Counted from the stretch's first letter, positions 1-10,069 are shown. The stretch: 22,287 bases of DNA from Chromera velia (GCA_018398765.1 JAHBMJ010000834.1:1-22287), one strand, 5' to 3'. Notes: generated by a model from the letters alone, not told the origin. A program made the numbers and translations.

Positions 1-23
1 GCGTGCGTGTGTGTGTGTGTGTG

Positions 24-58
<35 letters not shown>

Positions 59-299
59 CTATGCGTCAATCTGCTGTGTAAAGCAAAAAGGCCAAAATGC
101 GCTGCATTGCTGGAGATGACGCACAACATTGGCACATTTCTTTTTCTCTGCTAAGTTCTCATCATTTCTCCCAAAATAAAGATTGAACACAACATTTTTC
201 GTTGAAGAATTTAACCCATCCGGATTTTGATGTTCATGCACTGATCGAGTAGTATTCATATCACGGCGGTATCACGAATTTGAGTTTTGACTTCTGCAG
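1..299. repeat. (GT)n microsatellite and intron tail
   Basis: Positions 1-58 are an almost pure GT dinucleotide run with occasional GC. The rest, up to the CTGCAG acceptor at 294-299, shows no convincing exon. Since the next exon begins inside a codon, this stretch is read as the 3' part of an intron of the first + strand gene. Confidence 0.8.
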
Positions 300-391
300 A
301 GCGAGAGTCGAAGCAGCGAGCCGCGGCTGCGTTGGAGGAGGCTGCGAAGAAAATTGAGAGCCTTCAATCGACCCTCAACGAAAGAGACCAA
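300..391 (+). CDS. Exon 1 in window: coiled coil
   Basis: This exon lies between a CTGCAG acceptor and a GTGGGT donor. Its first two bases complete a split codon, then 30 codons stay open with Ala, Glu, Lys and Gln in a heptad-like pattern ([15 protein letters not shown]). The following intron, 392-791, shows nothing recognisable. Confidence 0.75.
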
Positions 392-3300
392 GTGGGTCAG
401 AGGGAAAAGAAAAGAAATTAGTGAAAGGATGGCATGAGGAAGCCTCTCACGAAAGGATTGAAAGGAAACCTGCATCACGGCTCTGGGCCGTCGAACCTCT
501 GATTGTTTTGTTTGTATTGTTTTCTTTTTGTCTGTTCTGATCGATTCGAGAGAGCCCTTTCTCTCTGTGTATGCACTACGGACACAAAAAAGGGTTTCAT
601 CAGCGCAAGCCGTGTCATGTGGAGGGTCGTCTCATCCATCGAAGGATGGATGGACAGGATCGACCTTGTTTGCGAAAGCAATAGAGGACAATGCAAACCC
701 ATACCTCCTCTTCTTCTACCCAATTGTCTCGCAGAAGAAAGGGAACAAAGGGATCATAATTCGCTGTCTGTCTGCATGTATCTGTCTACAGGCTCTTGAA
801 GAAGCGGAGAGGAATTTGAGAGCTCGGGAGGAGGAAGAGGCAAGACGAGAGGCTGCCAAAATTGTCAGACAAGTCAGTGCTCAGCCTGCCGGCACTGAAG
901 ACCTATTTTCAGTGATTGCTTGCTTGCTTGACCGATTGCTTGCTTCCTTGCTTGCTTGCTTGCTTGATTGATTGATTGATTGATTGATTGGTCATATAGT
1001 CAACCATCCACCCATCCGTCCAATGAGTGGGTGAGTGTCTGGGGCAGCGAGCAAGTTAGTGAGTGAGACAAGTGGGTAGATGGATGGATGGATGAATGGA
1101 TGGATGGATGGGTAGATGGGTGGGTGGATGGGTGGGTGGGTGGATGGGTTGATGGGTGGATGGATGGATGGATGGATGGATGGATGGGTGGGTGGATCGT
1201 TGGATGAATGGGTGGATGGGTGGGTGGACGAGGAGAAGGTCTCTGCGGACGCGAACTGAGAAGTAGCTGTTGGAAACGCTTTTCTTTGGATTTTTCCTGT
1301 CTCGCGCTTCACTTGTCCTCGAGGATCTTTCCGTTTCTTTGCAAAACCCACAGTGACGCTACACCTCTCCGCTCTCTCCCCCCAGGTCTCAAGGTCTGCG
1401 CTCCTTTCTGCCGAAGGAGAGGGAGAGAGAGACGTCAGTGGAGAGCGTCAGTCAGAGGGAAGCCGCGACGGCGAAGAGGAAGAGGTTGTGGTGATTACCC
1501 AAGCGGCGCCAGAGGAAAATACCGGTGGGTGGGTGAATTGGGAGCTTCAAGCCTTTAGAAAGGAAAGTGGGGTCATGGATGGGGAAACAATTTTGATGAA
1601 GAGGGCAAATCAAGACAGTCGATGGAAATTTTGTTTGTGTTTTTTTGTCTCCTTCCACTTATTTTTCTTTTCTTCTTCTTCTTCTTCTTCTTCTTCTTTT
1701 CCTTGTATGAAATTCCTGTGCTTTTTTATGTCTTCTTTTTTTGCCGTTTATGTTTTTTTTGTGTTTCTATACTGGACGCATGACTCTTCTCTTTTTTCCT
1801 TCATTCAACTTTTTAAAACGTCTTAGTATACCTCCACTTTTGTTCCTGCTCCTTCTCTAGATCTTTTCTCGTCACCACAATGACTAGAACTCTGATAGAA
1901 AGACAGAGGGGGATCCTTCTGCATTTCGTTTGCTTGACTCGAGATGCACGTGAAATGCAATTCGTTGCAGGTCTAGCCGACGAGGGGGTGGAAGAGGAGG
2001 TGACTGAACAAAAGGAAATGACCGAAGAGGAAGAGGAATTCGAAGAGGAAGAAGAGTGCCAGTGGGAAGACTGGCCTGCGCCTGGTTCCGTCTCCCTTCC
2101 TTCTGTCTCAACGGAAATGTACCAGCCTCTTCACAATCTGGTTATGTCAGGATCGGTAAGCACATCCCTTCTGCCTCTTGCATATTGGTGGTACGCGCTC
2201 TCCTGTTTTTCCTACTCAAAGCTGAGGAACGATAAGGAAACGGATAGAGAAAGCCCTAGCAGAGAGAGAAAAGTAAAACGGAGAGTATCTATCTCGAGAA
2301 TAAAAGGAATGCAGGCAGCGAGTGGGGAGGCGGAGTGGCGGTCGGAAGAGCAAAACATTCAGAAAAAAGCAAAAGTGAGAAGGGGGAACGTCGCGATGGT
2401 TCAAGGGGGGTGGAAAAAGAAGAAGGAGGAAGAAACGTGGACGGCAAACGAGATATTTGGGCAAAATGAAGCAGATAAGAGAAAGCGAACTGACCAAATG
2501 TACACCTGTCTGTGCGTGTATGTATGACAAGTAGGTGGGACGAATACATTACAGAAGTGAGTGAGTGACTGACTACCTGCAGGTCCGTCTGCTCCTCCCA
2601 GCTTGGTGGAAGGAAGCCATCCGGCCCCAAGCCCTGGAACCCCCCTTATTGTCAGTCAGTCACTCACTCACTCACTCACTCACTCACTCAGTCAGTCAGT
2701 GAGTCGATCAGTCACTGAGCCAGTCGGTCGGTCCGTCACTGAGTCACTGAGTCAGTCGGTTACACAGTCAGTCGGTCGGTCAGTCAGTCACTGAGTCAGT
2801 CGGTCAGCCAGCCAGCCAGCCAGTCAGTTGGTTGACACCGAAAGGGCAGGCAGATATCTACCTTTTCTTTTTTGTTTGTTTCAAGGCGATTGTGGAGAAG
2901 ACTCCATCATACAGACCACAACGTACAGAGTGCTGACGATTTGGGTGAAAGGAAATTCACATGAATGAAGAAGAAAAGGAGATAAAAAAGAGAAAAGGGT
3001 GCTGCCGAAGCACGGATAAAGAAAAGTTCCCCCCCTTATCTCCCTCTCCGATCGAATGTTTGCGTGTCTACGATGCCCTTGCGCGCGCGTCAAACAATTT
3101 CTGCTTAATCGACCCAATTATTACCGTCGTTCATTGGGTTCCCTTCTGCATGAGCGTGCAATAAAATGAAGTCGATGTTCTCGTCATGAAATACTGCAGA
3201 TCAATTCTCTGTGAGGAAGCCGAGGGCTCTTCCGACAGCCGGGCAAAGGCTTTCTTCTCCCCTTCCTCCGACGCTTCCGTCTTGTCGGAGGAGAATGTTG

Positions 3301-6300
3301 GCGATCGAGTCTTAATCGTTCCCTGGAGCGACAGAGACACATTCAGGACCCTCTTGATGAAGGCGGAGGACGACCAACTCGTTCTTTGGCCCCCTATTTC
3401 TTACACCTGTCTGGCACCCCTGGCACGTAGAGGCCTCCTTTCTGCAGGGAAAGTTCCGATCCAGGCGATGATTCCCGAGGAGGGTTCTTTTGAGGACTTA
3501 ACGGTGCCTGATGAGATTGTGAAACTTTTCCAACAGGAGGAGAAGGGGGCAGGGGGGGGTGAAGTGAAAGTGTTGTCACAGGCGGGGTTCCTCGCCATTT
3601 GCCGTCAGTGGGAGAGCACGGCGGGCGACTACTCTGGGTGGAAGGGCCTCTCGCGAGATACGGCAAGAGAAAAAGAGACGGCGGGTCATCAGAGTGTGTT
3701 CTTGCCTGTGAACGAGGAAGTCGGGCCTCGTTTCTTCCTGAAAAAGAAGGGGGGGTATAGAATGGGAGCCACTCGGAGAATTGTGGTGTTCGCCCCAGAT
3801 TGCTTTGATGCTCCTGGGGGAGGAACCGAGATAGAGCAGATTGTGGAAGGACTACAGGAAAGTGATGGCATCCTCTGGCCTCCTGTGTGTGCAAGGGAAT
3901 GGGTCTCAGTCACTCAGGAAATTCGAGAGTGGGAGAAAGCACCGCATCAGGGTGTCTTTGCTGGAGGGGGCGCGATGACGGGATTTGACGGACGTGAGGA
4001 TGTGAGTGAGTCGTTTTATTCTCCTCTCCTCTCCGGGTGTGTCTTTTCACGTGTCTCACTTTTCATTTTGCTCGCTATTTTTTTTTCTCAACCCATCCGT
4101 CGAAGAGTCATGCAGTCCTTTCTTTGAATTGCTGATTTGCTTGTGCTCCTTTTCAGTTTCCCTTTTGTTTCCTCCTGTGCTCACTGAAAATGAAACACAG
4201 CGACACCCTTTGACAAGAGGCGGTTCTAGGATTTGTGATGAAAGAAAAACTCCTAAGGCAAATAATACGAACCGGAACAGTGGCTTCGAGGATTAATTCT
4301 GTCCGTGAGCTTGCGAATGAATCATTGGAACCAGACTTGCATGCTAGAGGGACTTGAACATTCGATACTTCCTTGTGATTCTCTCTCGTGCACTGTCTCT
4401 CCCTCACGCAATGAATGGATGGATGGATGGATGGATGCAGGACATCGCCCTAACGAGCCGGGAGGCCCTCGTGAAGGTCGCCACTCGTGAACATGCGGCG
4501 GGTCGGATGTCTCTGGTCAGCTGCTGCTGCTGCCAAAATTTTAAATGGACATCCAGTTGCCCTGTGCTCATCCGGTCTTCTGCATGCATGTGGGGCGGCA
4601 CAGGGGTGAGGGAAGACGCTCGAGAGGACAGGACAGGACGGATGCAATGCATGCAAGACGGATCGACAGAACAACTGCATATGATGAAAGAAAGGAAGAT
4701 GCAATGAAATCGAGAGAGAAACGGCATGGCCTGGCAGAGAGAGGCTGCATGCATTTCCGTCGAGCGAAAGGTTTGTTGATGCTTGCGTGTCTGCATGAGA
4801 CAGCGTCAAGCTGACAAATTTGACGACTCTATTGAGCTTCGTGCCGCGATCATACCCTTGGTCTTAAGTGCTCAATTATCTTATTTGAATCTTTGATCCT
4901 CTTTTTCGTTCTTGCTCAATTGCCGTTCAGGTCAAAGTCGATTGGCTGCTTGACTACGCAAAAGAGCGAGAGGCAAGCAAAGCGTCCGGCAGGTGAGCGA
5001 GAGTCACAGTGTGTGGGGCTTTTCTTTCGTTCAACAAGACTGCTTTGCTACATTCTCTGCATTCTTGTCTGACGTGCCTCTTCATTTCTTCGTCCGTCCT
5101 TTTGCGCCTGGATACTGTGGCAACAGACGCTCAAGACCGTCTTGTTTAGTGGTCTGTGAAGATGCAGGGGGACCACACGAGTTGCTGCGTGATGGTGTGA
5201 CATGACGTGTCCTCGTACGATATGACGACACTCTCTCCCCATGCACAAGATCGCATGATGTATGTAATTCATAGCCTCACATCTATCTGATCACATGGAA
5301 TGGAAAGGCCCATCACATGCACCCTGACTGAAATGACGCATGCAACACGGCATCATGATCATGCATGCACCCACGCAGACCACCGTACGTGTACATGAAT
5401 GACTGCAGGTTCGTGGAGCCCCCCCCCCGACGCCAGCAGCTGCCTCTGGACGCCTTCGCGTCCTCTCCGAAAGAAGCGTCGAAGATTTTCTGCGTCTCCG
5501 CGAGGTGGAGGTCCCGCCACCATCCGGACCCAGATGGCAGAATTGTGCGCAGTCTTGGAAAGTTCTTCGAGGATTCCCACCACTTTGGCTCCTTCGCACT
5601 CTTTTGGGACTACTTTTCTCTTCCACAGGTCTGTCAGTCTGTGCTTCCGTGTGCGCATGATGAGCGAAGCATGAGTGAATGCGCGATGGGTGCACACGAG
5701 AATGGTGAAAGAGCGTGTCAGAGCAGAGCCTAGGCTAGGATTGGAAGGCCATGTGAGTGATGCAGGGAGGGGAAGGGAAAGCGGGACGGAGAGAAGAGGA
5801 GAGGGATGCCAGACCTATCTATGCATATGCATGGGAGGGAGGGAGGGAAAGAAAAGAAATGAAGGGCACCGTGTAATTCGCGGCTGAAGGGGGAAAGTGC
5901 CGTCAAAGGCAAAGGGGAGGGGGCTCCTTGATAATTGGTTGCGGAAGCGTTTGTAATGGAAAATAAGCTCCTTCTAGCTTTAGCTCTCTCTCCTTCAACG
6001 ACCCCTGTCTGTCCTCATTTCTTGTTCGTCTCCCGAAAGCTTGGAGAGCAGAGGGAGAACGGGACTGCATTCCGCCACCCGATCTTGCAGTGTGCCCAAT
6101 CGTTTGTTTTTTTAAGGAGAGAAAGGTGTATGCCATCCAGGCAAAATTTTATTTTCGATTCATTTCGTCCGATCATCTTTCATTTAAACAATGATCAGGG
6201 GCACTCAGTGAGTTGTGCATTCAACATAACCCCTACTCATTTCGTCCGTCCGTCCTTCCCTCTTTGTTTCTGCAGGAGCCTCGCACAATCAGTGAGGAAG

Positions 6301-8573
6301 GTCGCTATCGTCGGGCCCTGCAGTCTCTGGACCTATTTTACTCCTCCGAGCACTCTGAGGTTCTGAGAGTCAACTTTCACACAGAGGGAATGGGCGCTTC
6401 TTCTTCCTCCTCACCCTCTTCTGTAGAGGCAGAAGACGCCAGCAGAGCGTGGCTGTTCATGGAGAGGCGACTGCTCGGGTGGTCGCCGGGGAAGAGCACA
6501 GTCGTGATCGATGCCGACGGGGTGGAGGACGAGAAGGAAGAAAAAGCCCAAAAGCTCATCATGCCTTGCGGGCCTTTTACCTTCAAGAAGAGTGTCGATG
6601 AAGGAGGACATGAGGTGTCCCTCCCGGGGGATCGTGAGGTGGTCAAATCAATCTTTTTTAGACACCTCACGAGAGTCGCCAGAGAGCCCCACGGGCACGG
6701 GTTGGCGTACTTTGATTCGCCGAGCTTCACAGATGAGAACGCGAAAGAAGTCGCGAAGTTCGTGAAAGAAATGAGCGAGGATCCGTCAACGGGCAGAGTA
6801 TATAAACTCAGGCAGTTGGGGGTGAGTGACTGCCCTCTTGTGACCGACGAAGGCTTTCTGACACTCGTCCGGACAGCAGTCGAGGCTGAGGTTCCGTATG
6901 TGCAATTCAGGTCAGAACAAAGAACTGCATAGGAGTCCTCTTCGTTGTCTAGCTTTGAGCGATCGATAAGCGGACTTGCGGGGATTCAAGCTTCATGAAA
7001 GGATTGAGAAAAATAATGCAAAGTTTCTTTCGGACCCAAGATTGCGATACTTGATGTGATCGGGAATTCATTTACTCACTTTCTAGAAGTCCTTCGGGTC
7101 TCGTGAGTGAGTGTCTCCCCCTTTTACACATTTCTCTTTCCATCTCTGACACCGTCTTTTGGTTTGCCTCGAGTGGTCTGGCAAGGGAACCCAGAGGCAC
7201 ACACTTGTCCTCCCTCCCTCTTATGGCTTGCAGATACATTGACGAGATCACCGACGGGGCCGTGAAGGAAGCTGTCTCCTTATTTCTCTCCGCCCCACAG
7301 CCACCGAAGAAACTCGCCCTCAGAGGGTGCATTGGCGTGACGGACGAGTCCGTGATCCCCCTGAAGGAACTGCTTGACAAAATGCAGGAGGTGTGGGGAG
7401 AGCGGGCAGACATAGACGCGGAGGACACCGGCATCTCTGATGACATCGTCGAGCTCGTTTCGCCGCGAGGTCAGCTCAGATCGAGTCTCAGGAGCCCTCC
7501 CGGGGGGTAACTAGGTCAAGGAAGGCAGGAAGGAAGGAAGGAAGAAAGAAAGGAAGAAAGGAAGAAAGGAAGAAAGGAAGAAAGGAAGAAAGGAAGGAAG
7601 GAAGGAAGGAAGGAGTGAGATCATCTGATTTAATTACGAGGGAGAGACAATCAGATGATCATTCGAATAGGCCTGCAGGTGAAAATGCTGCATGCATGCA
7701 GACGGTGCACGCACGCACGTTTTCCGAATTCCTTCCGAGATCTACTGCATGACATGGAAGCAAGGAAAAAGACAGAATGTGAGGCCGGGTAGTTGATGAA
7801 TGCGCACAGGCCTGTTTGTAGAGATTTAAAAAAACGCACAAGCCTGTCGAACGTGTAGGTCATTTTGTGCTTGCAGAATGGTAGGAGTGCAAACAGTCAA
7901 AAGAAGAAATGTCTCTTTCTCTCTTCCATTGGCTGCCGCGAAATCTCTCGATCTCTTTTATACCTTGTGCAGCAACGACGAAACTCGGATTGACTGATCC
8001 AGATCTCTCCGGTAGCATCCGTCTGGGTATCTCTCTGCACCAGCTCAGCGGGACCCGCACGCTTTCGAACCTCTCCGGAGGGTCACCCCTTCAGAGAGGG
8101 ACCACGAACGTCTCCACTGGAAATTCTCAAACAGCCAACAGATTGGGACAGGTGCGGGAGGAGGAAGAAGAAGGAGAGGGAAGGAATGTCGATACATCAG
8201 ACAGAAGAAGCAGCGGGGCCTTATCTGCGTGATCGATTGCTGAATGAATGAGTACTCAGCAGGACCCTTGGCTACATTCAGACTTTATTAACGATTCTCA
8301 AGTCCGTGCAATCGCGTCAATTCACCTTCTCTCCTTTCTCTCATCAACAGAACTGTGCAGTCTGACAAGAGAGAGACTGCCGCAGAAAGGATCACTACTC
8401 GTTCTTGTCGTCAAAAAAACGTGGGTTGGGTTGTGGCGATTGGGGGTGGCAGGTCTGAATCCATCAATCAATCCAAGCATCAATCGCATGCGCAGGGGCA
8501 GGGTGGGACTGTCAATCTTTGGCTTCCTTCAACCGCGGAAGCGCTTGAGATCGACCCAAATCCGGTTCTCTAA
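300..8573 (+). CDS. Multi-exon gene: coiled coil, BRCT-like middle, TIR/HET-like domain, LRR C terminus (5' partial)
   Basis: Thirteen exons join with matching phases: 300-391, 792-872, 1386-1524, 1971-2155, 2583-2650, 3200-4001, 4441-4515, 4931-4992, 5409-5628, 6276-6910, 7234-7469, 7973-8151 and 8361-8573, about 994 residues counted from the first complete codon. Residues 1-57 are a charged coiled coil and 58-165 an acidic linker. Residues 166-500 contain Trp-bearing segments ([24 protein letters not shown]) that recall BRCT C-terminal helices. Residues 525-635 carry a domain seen in many protist proteins: [21 protein letters not shown] and RAWLFME in order. Residues 750-865 hold cysteine-type LRRs. 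A signalling or immune-receptor-like scaffold is plausible but inferred. The start codon is upstream of the window. Confidence 0.8.
792..872 (+). CDS. Exon 2: charged coiled coil
   Basis: An 81-base exon in phase 0 at both ends, between CTACAG and GTCAGT. It encodes 27 residues continuing the coiled coil ([19 protein letters not shown]). Joining to the previous exon keeps the frame. Confidence 0.75.
916..1228 (+). repeat. (CTTG)n/(ATTG)n followed by (GATG/GGTG)n microsatellites in an intron
   Basis: Intron 873-1385 contains tetranucleotide arrays: CTTG changing to ATTG at about 916-990, and degenerate GGAT/GGTG units at about 1078-1228. Long open frames through these arrays are repeat artefacts rich in Ser-Ile-His-Pro or Gly-Trp. 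Confidence 0.9.
1386..1524 (+). CDS. Exon 3: acidic linker
   Basis: Starts after CCCCAG in phase 0 and ends in phase 1 before GTGGGT. The 46 complete codons are rich in Glu, Ser, Arg and Gly and end [17 protein letters not shown]. It looks disordered. Intron 1525-1970 has a (TTC)n tract at about 1668-1700. Confidence 0.7.
1971..2155 (+). CDS. Exon 4: Glu-rich segment, start of a possible BRCT-like unit
   Basis: Starts after GTTGCAG in phase 1 and ends in phase 0 before GTAAGC. The first two thirds are dominated by Glu; it then becomes neutral and hydrophobic ([13 protein letters not shown]). The split Gly codon joins properly to the preceding exon. Intron 2156-2582 is unremarkable. Confidence 0.7.
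2583..2650 (+). CDS. Exon 5: [16 protein letters not shown] segment
   Basis: Starts after CCTGCAG in phase 0. The donor chosen is GTCAGT at 2651, leaving phase 2, which matches the acceptor at 3199; the identical repeat unit 4 bases downstream would leave phase 0 and break the frame. The short hydrophobic-Trp-basic stretch resembles the last helix of a BRCT domain. Confidence 0.6.
2651..2824 (+). repeat. (TCAG)n/(TCAC)n/(TCGG)n array starting at the donor site
   Basis: A degenerate tetranucleotide array (TCAG, TCAC, TCGG, CCAG variants) occupies the first third of intron 2651-3199. The GTCAGT donor is made from the first repeat unit, so several equivalent donor sequences lie side by side. 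Confidence 0.85.
3200..4001 (+). CDS. Exon 6: large central exon, possible degenerate BRCT-like repeats
   Basis: An 802-base exon from ACTGCAG (phase 2) to GTGAGT (phase 0). It encodes 267 complete codons with no low-complexity bias except a short Gly run. Two segments share an LWPP motif after a hydrophobic strand and a helix ([15 protein letters not shown] and [15 protein letters not shown]), suggesting an internal repeat. The second continues into a Trp-containing helix. BRCT similarity is only suggestive. Intron 4002-4440 ends in an (ATGG)n tract. Confidence 0.8.
4441..4515 (+). CDS. Exon 7
   Basis: A 75-base exon, phase 0 at both ends, between GATGCAG and GTCAGC. It gives 25 residues ending HAAGRMSL, which run directly into [12 protein letters not shown] of the next exon. 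The joined pattern, helix then strand then Trp helix, is what suggests a BRCT end. The next intron is 4516-4930. Confidence 0.7.
4931..4992 (+). CDS. Exon 8: [14 protein letters not shown]
   Basis: Starts after GTTCAG in phase 0 and ends in phase 2 before GTGAGC. A typical BRCT signature has a hydrophobic pair, a polar residue and then W-hydrophobic near the final helix, as seen here. Intron 4993-5408 holds no recognisable feature. Confidence 0.7.
5409..5628 (+). CDS. Exon 9: first half of TIR/HET-like domain
   Basis: Starts after ACTGCAG completing a split Arg codon and ends in phase 0 before GTCTGT. After a Pro-rich linker it encodes IFCVSARW, then HHPDPDG, a helix ([11 protein letters not shown]) and finally FWDYFSLPQ. 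These three blocks in this order and spacing are the hallmark of a widespread protist family usually written as SHRW, HPDPxG and DYxxxPQ. It may share the TIR/HET fold; that is inference. Confidence 0.85.
6276..6910 (+). CDS. Exon 10: second half of TIR/HET-like domain and first LRR
   Basis: Starts after TTCTGCAG in phase 0 and ends in phase 2 before GTCAGA. It continues directly from the FWDYFSLPQ block with a helix containing [13 protein letters not shown], then EVLRV and, after a Ser-rich insert, [10 protein letters not shown]. The last block corresponds to the RGWxxxE motif of the family. The end of the exon has a cysteine-type LRR ([15 protein letters not shown]). The preceding intron, 5629-6275, is the longest of this gene. 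Confidence 0.85.
7234..7469 (+). CDS. Exon 11: leucine-rich repeat (alternative end at 7510)
   Basis: Starts after CTTGCAG completing an Arg codon. It encodes another LRR of the cysteine-containing type ([17 protein letters not shown]). Two ends are possible: splicing at GTCAGC (7470), which leaves phase 1 and fits the next acceptor at 7971-7972, or reading through to a TAA at 7508-7510. The spliced form is preferred because phase, donor and intron size all fit. Confidence 0.75.
7519..7612 (+). repeat. (AAGG)n/(AAGA)n microsatellite
   Basis: About 95 bases of GGAA and AGAA tetranucleotides. It falls in the intron between exons 11 and 12, or just 3' of the gene if exon 11 is terminal. Confidence 0.9.
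7973..8151 (+). CDS. Exon 12: Ser/Thr/Gly-rich tail (alternative stop at 8232)
   Basis: Starts after TTGTGCAG in phase 1, in frame with the spliced form of exon 11. It encodes a Leu/Ser/Thr/Gly-rich tail ([11 protein letters not shown]). It either splices at GTGCGG (8152) to the next exon or reads on through an acidic stretch to a TGA at 8230-8232. Both keep the frame. Confidence 0.5.
8361..8573 (+). CDS. Exon 13: candidate terminal exon
   Basis: In phase 0 after TGTGCAG; stop TAA at 8571-8573. The first part is Ser/Gln/His-rich, partly from a CAAT-like repeat; the end ([17 protein letters not shown]) looks like real protein. The intron before it (209 bases) is shorter than the gene's others, so this exon is the least certain. 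Confidence 0.4.
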   Translation, partial: SDKRETAAERITTRSCRQKNVGWVVAIGGGRSESINQSKHQSHAQGQGGTVNLWLPSTAEALEIDPNPVL

Positions 8574-9198
8574 TCCTTTTCCTGCCCCCCGCCTCCACCA
8601 ACTTTAAGTACACGAAAATTCTTTTTGAAACAGTTGGATGGAGTGTTGCGTTATCGCTGAGTTCGACTTGGCGTGCAGTCGTAAGTTGTGATACTGCAGT
8701 GACAATAGATCATAATCCCACTATTTTTCGGTACTATGCACTACTAAATAGTATACCATAAAGACATGTATAAAAGTAAAAACCCAAAAAAGATAGACAA
8801 CTTGAATTTCCAAGACAAATAGTACATATCAATTCAAATTAACCTGATCAATCAATCAATCAATGAGATTGAATATACACAACCATATATGTTCAGGCTT
8901 AATATTTGATTATTCCAAACAATTTTAAGAATATATGCTGGATATTGCGCCTATTCTACTATAATAATTCTAGCGCTAGTGCCCATTCTACTAGCACGTA
9001 CTGACTTAGTGACTAGCTCAGTGACTGACTGTTATCTCTAGCGTTATCTATATATTTAACTATCTTTACCAATGTGAACATATCTGGCAGACTCAGTTTA
9101 GTGTATGATATGAATTATCTTTAAAATTGTCATGTAATGATGATGATGTATAGAATTGATGAGACAACACTTACAACCTAGCTTACAGCGTTCTATAA
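8574..9198. other. AT-rich intergenic DNA
   Basis: Composition changes sharply to AT-rich after the last exon. There is a short (CAAT)n tract near 8849-8862 and scattered short palindromes such as CTAGCGCTAG. No coding frame, RNA gene or clear polyadenylation signal was recognised. Confidence 0.6.
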
Positions 9199-9206
9199 AG
9201 AGTAGC

Positions 9207-9456
9207 CAGGGTTGCGATCGCTACCGGTAATGACCCTTCGCTGCCGGCAATTGCCAGTCTGCCGGCAATGGACATTTCTGACTTAGTCACTACCGAAAAA
9301 AAAATGATAAAAAAAGACCTACAGATTTTATCATTGAACTCTAACTTTCTCTGCCATCGACTGCCAGTCACTCTGCCGGTGGCGAGAAGCTCTGCCGGCA
9401 ATTACCGTCCTGCTGGCAATCGCTCTTCTCTACCACCGGAAAAAAAAACAACCCTG
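9207..9456. mobile_element. Non-autonomous hAT-like element (MITE) with 8-bp target duplication
   Basis: The 250-bp unit starts CAGGGTTG and ends CAACCCTG, its exact inverse complement. It is flanked on both sides by the identical 8-bp sequence AGAGTAGC (9199-9206 and 9457-9464). An 8-bp duplication with termini starting CAGGG is the signature of hAT transposons. Subterminal CTGCCGGCAA-like motifs recur several times in both orientations. No transposase is encoded. Confidence 0.85.
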
Positions 9457-9464
9457 AGAGTAGC

Positions 9465-9667
9465 CTTTAGGCAGCGGTTTTAAGAGTAACTTTGATGGTT
9501 TGAAATGAGGGCTCATCTACTAAATTACATTTTGAAAAGCAACTTCTTTGAATGAGTAGTAACCCTTATATGCTAGGCCGCTTTGCGGCCTGGCATAACC
9601 GTTATAAATCGCCACGCCTTTAGCGCACCTGGATAAATAACCGTTATACAGCCCAAAGCCGTGCATA
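9465..9667. other. Noncoding segment with ATAACCGTTAT-like repeats and GC hairpin
   Basis: Contains a hairpin (GGCCGC, loop TTT, GCGGCC) near 9578-9592 and two direct copies of ATAACCGTTATA-like sequence about 50 bp apart. No gene is seen. Confidence 0.4.
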
Positions 9668-9903
9668 CTACTGTATAAAGCAAGTTTTGAGTTTACTAGA
9701 TATTAAAATTTTGACGCTGTCTGGGGATGTGTGCGGCCTGGCTTGGGCCGCTTCATACATAAATTTTTGATCGCGATACGACTTAAAGAGCCGGCGAAAA
9801 ATTCCTGCAGAGTCATGTAAACTGCACTCACTCTGCATGACCAGATTGAGGGAGAAACTGCTCGACCATGCCTCGATGCAAGCATGATGTGTGGAATGAC
9901 ACT
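9668..9903 (-). CDS. Candidate terminal exon, minus strand
   Basis: On the minus strand a pyrimidine-rich tract precedes GTATACAG, followed by a 236-base frame, open when entered in phase 1, ending in TAG at 9668-9670. It reads GIFRRLFKSYRDQKFMYEAA near the middle. A second frame from the same acceptor is also open, to a stop at 9703, so the frame is unsettled. No upstream exon is firmly linked. It may be a relic. Confidence 0.22.
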
Positions 9904-10069
9904 CTGTATACGTGTTGGGAGGAAGAGGAGGAGAAGGGCCAAGAAGGTGCTTAATTAGTCTAACAATTTCTCAAAATGACGGAATCTCTAACTAACGTGG
10001 AGTTGACGTATTATTTGGTCGAGTCGGATGCAGCGCTTCAGAGATGGAGACGGGTAAAAACGTGAGATT

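Noticed and set aside
992-1351. Minus-strand open frame rich in His/Pro/Ser/Ile
   Set aside because: It mostly translates the GGAT/GGTG repeats.
2603-2794. Open + frame of Ser/Val/Thr/Gln repeats
   Set aside because: It is a translation of the TCAG/TCAC array in an intron.
2886-2944. Candidate exon after TTTCAAG, before GTGAAA
   Set aside because: The frame consistent with both neighbours contains a stop; skipping it joins exons 5 and 6 in phase.
4404-4809. Overlapping minus-strand open frames antisense to exon 7
   Set aside because: The + strand exon has proper splice sites and continuity with its neighbours; these frames do not.
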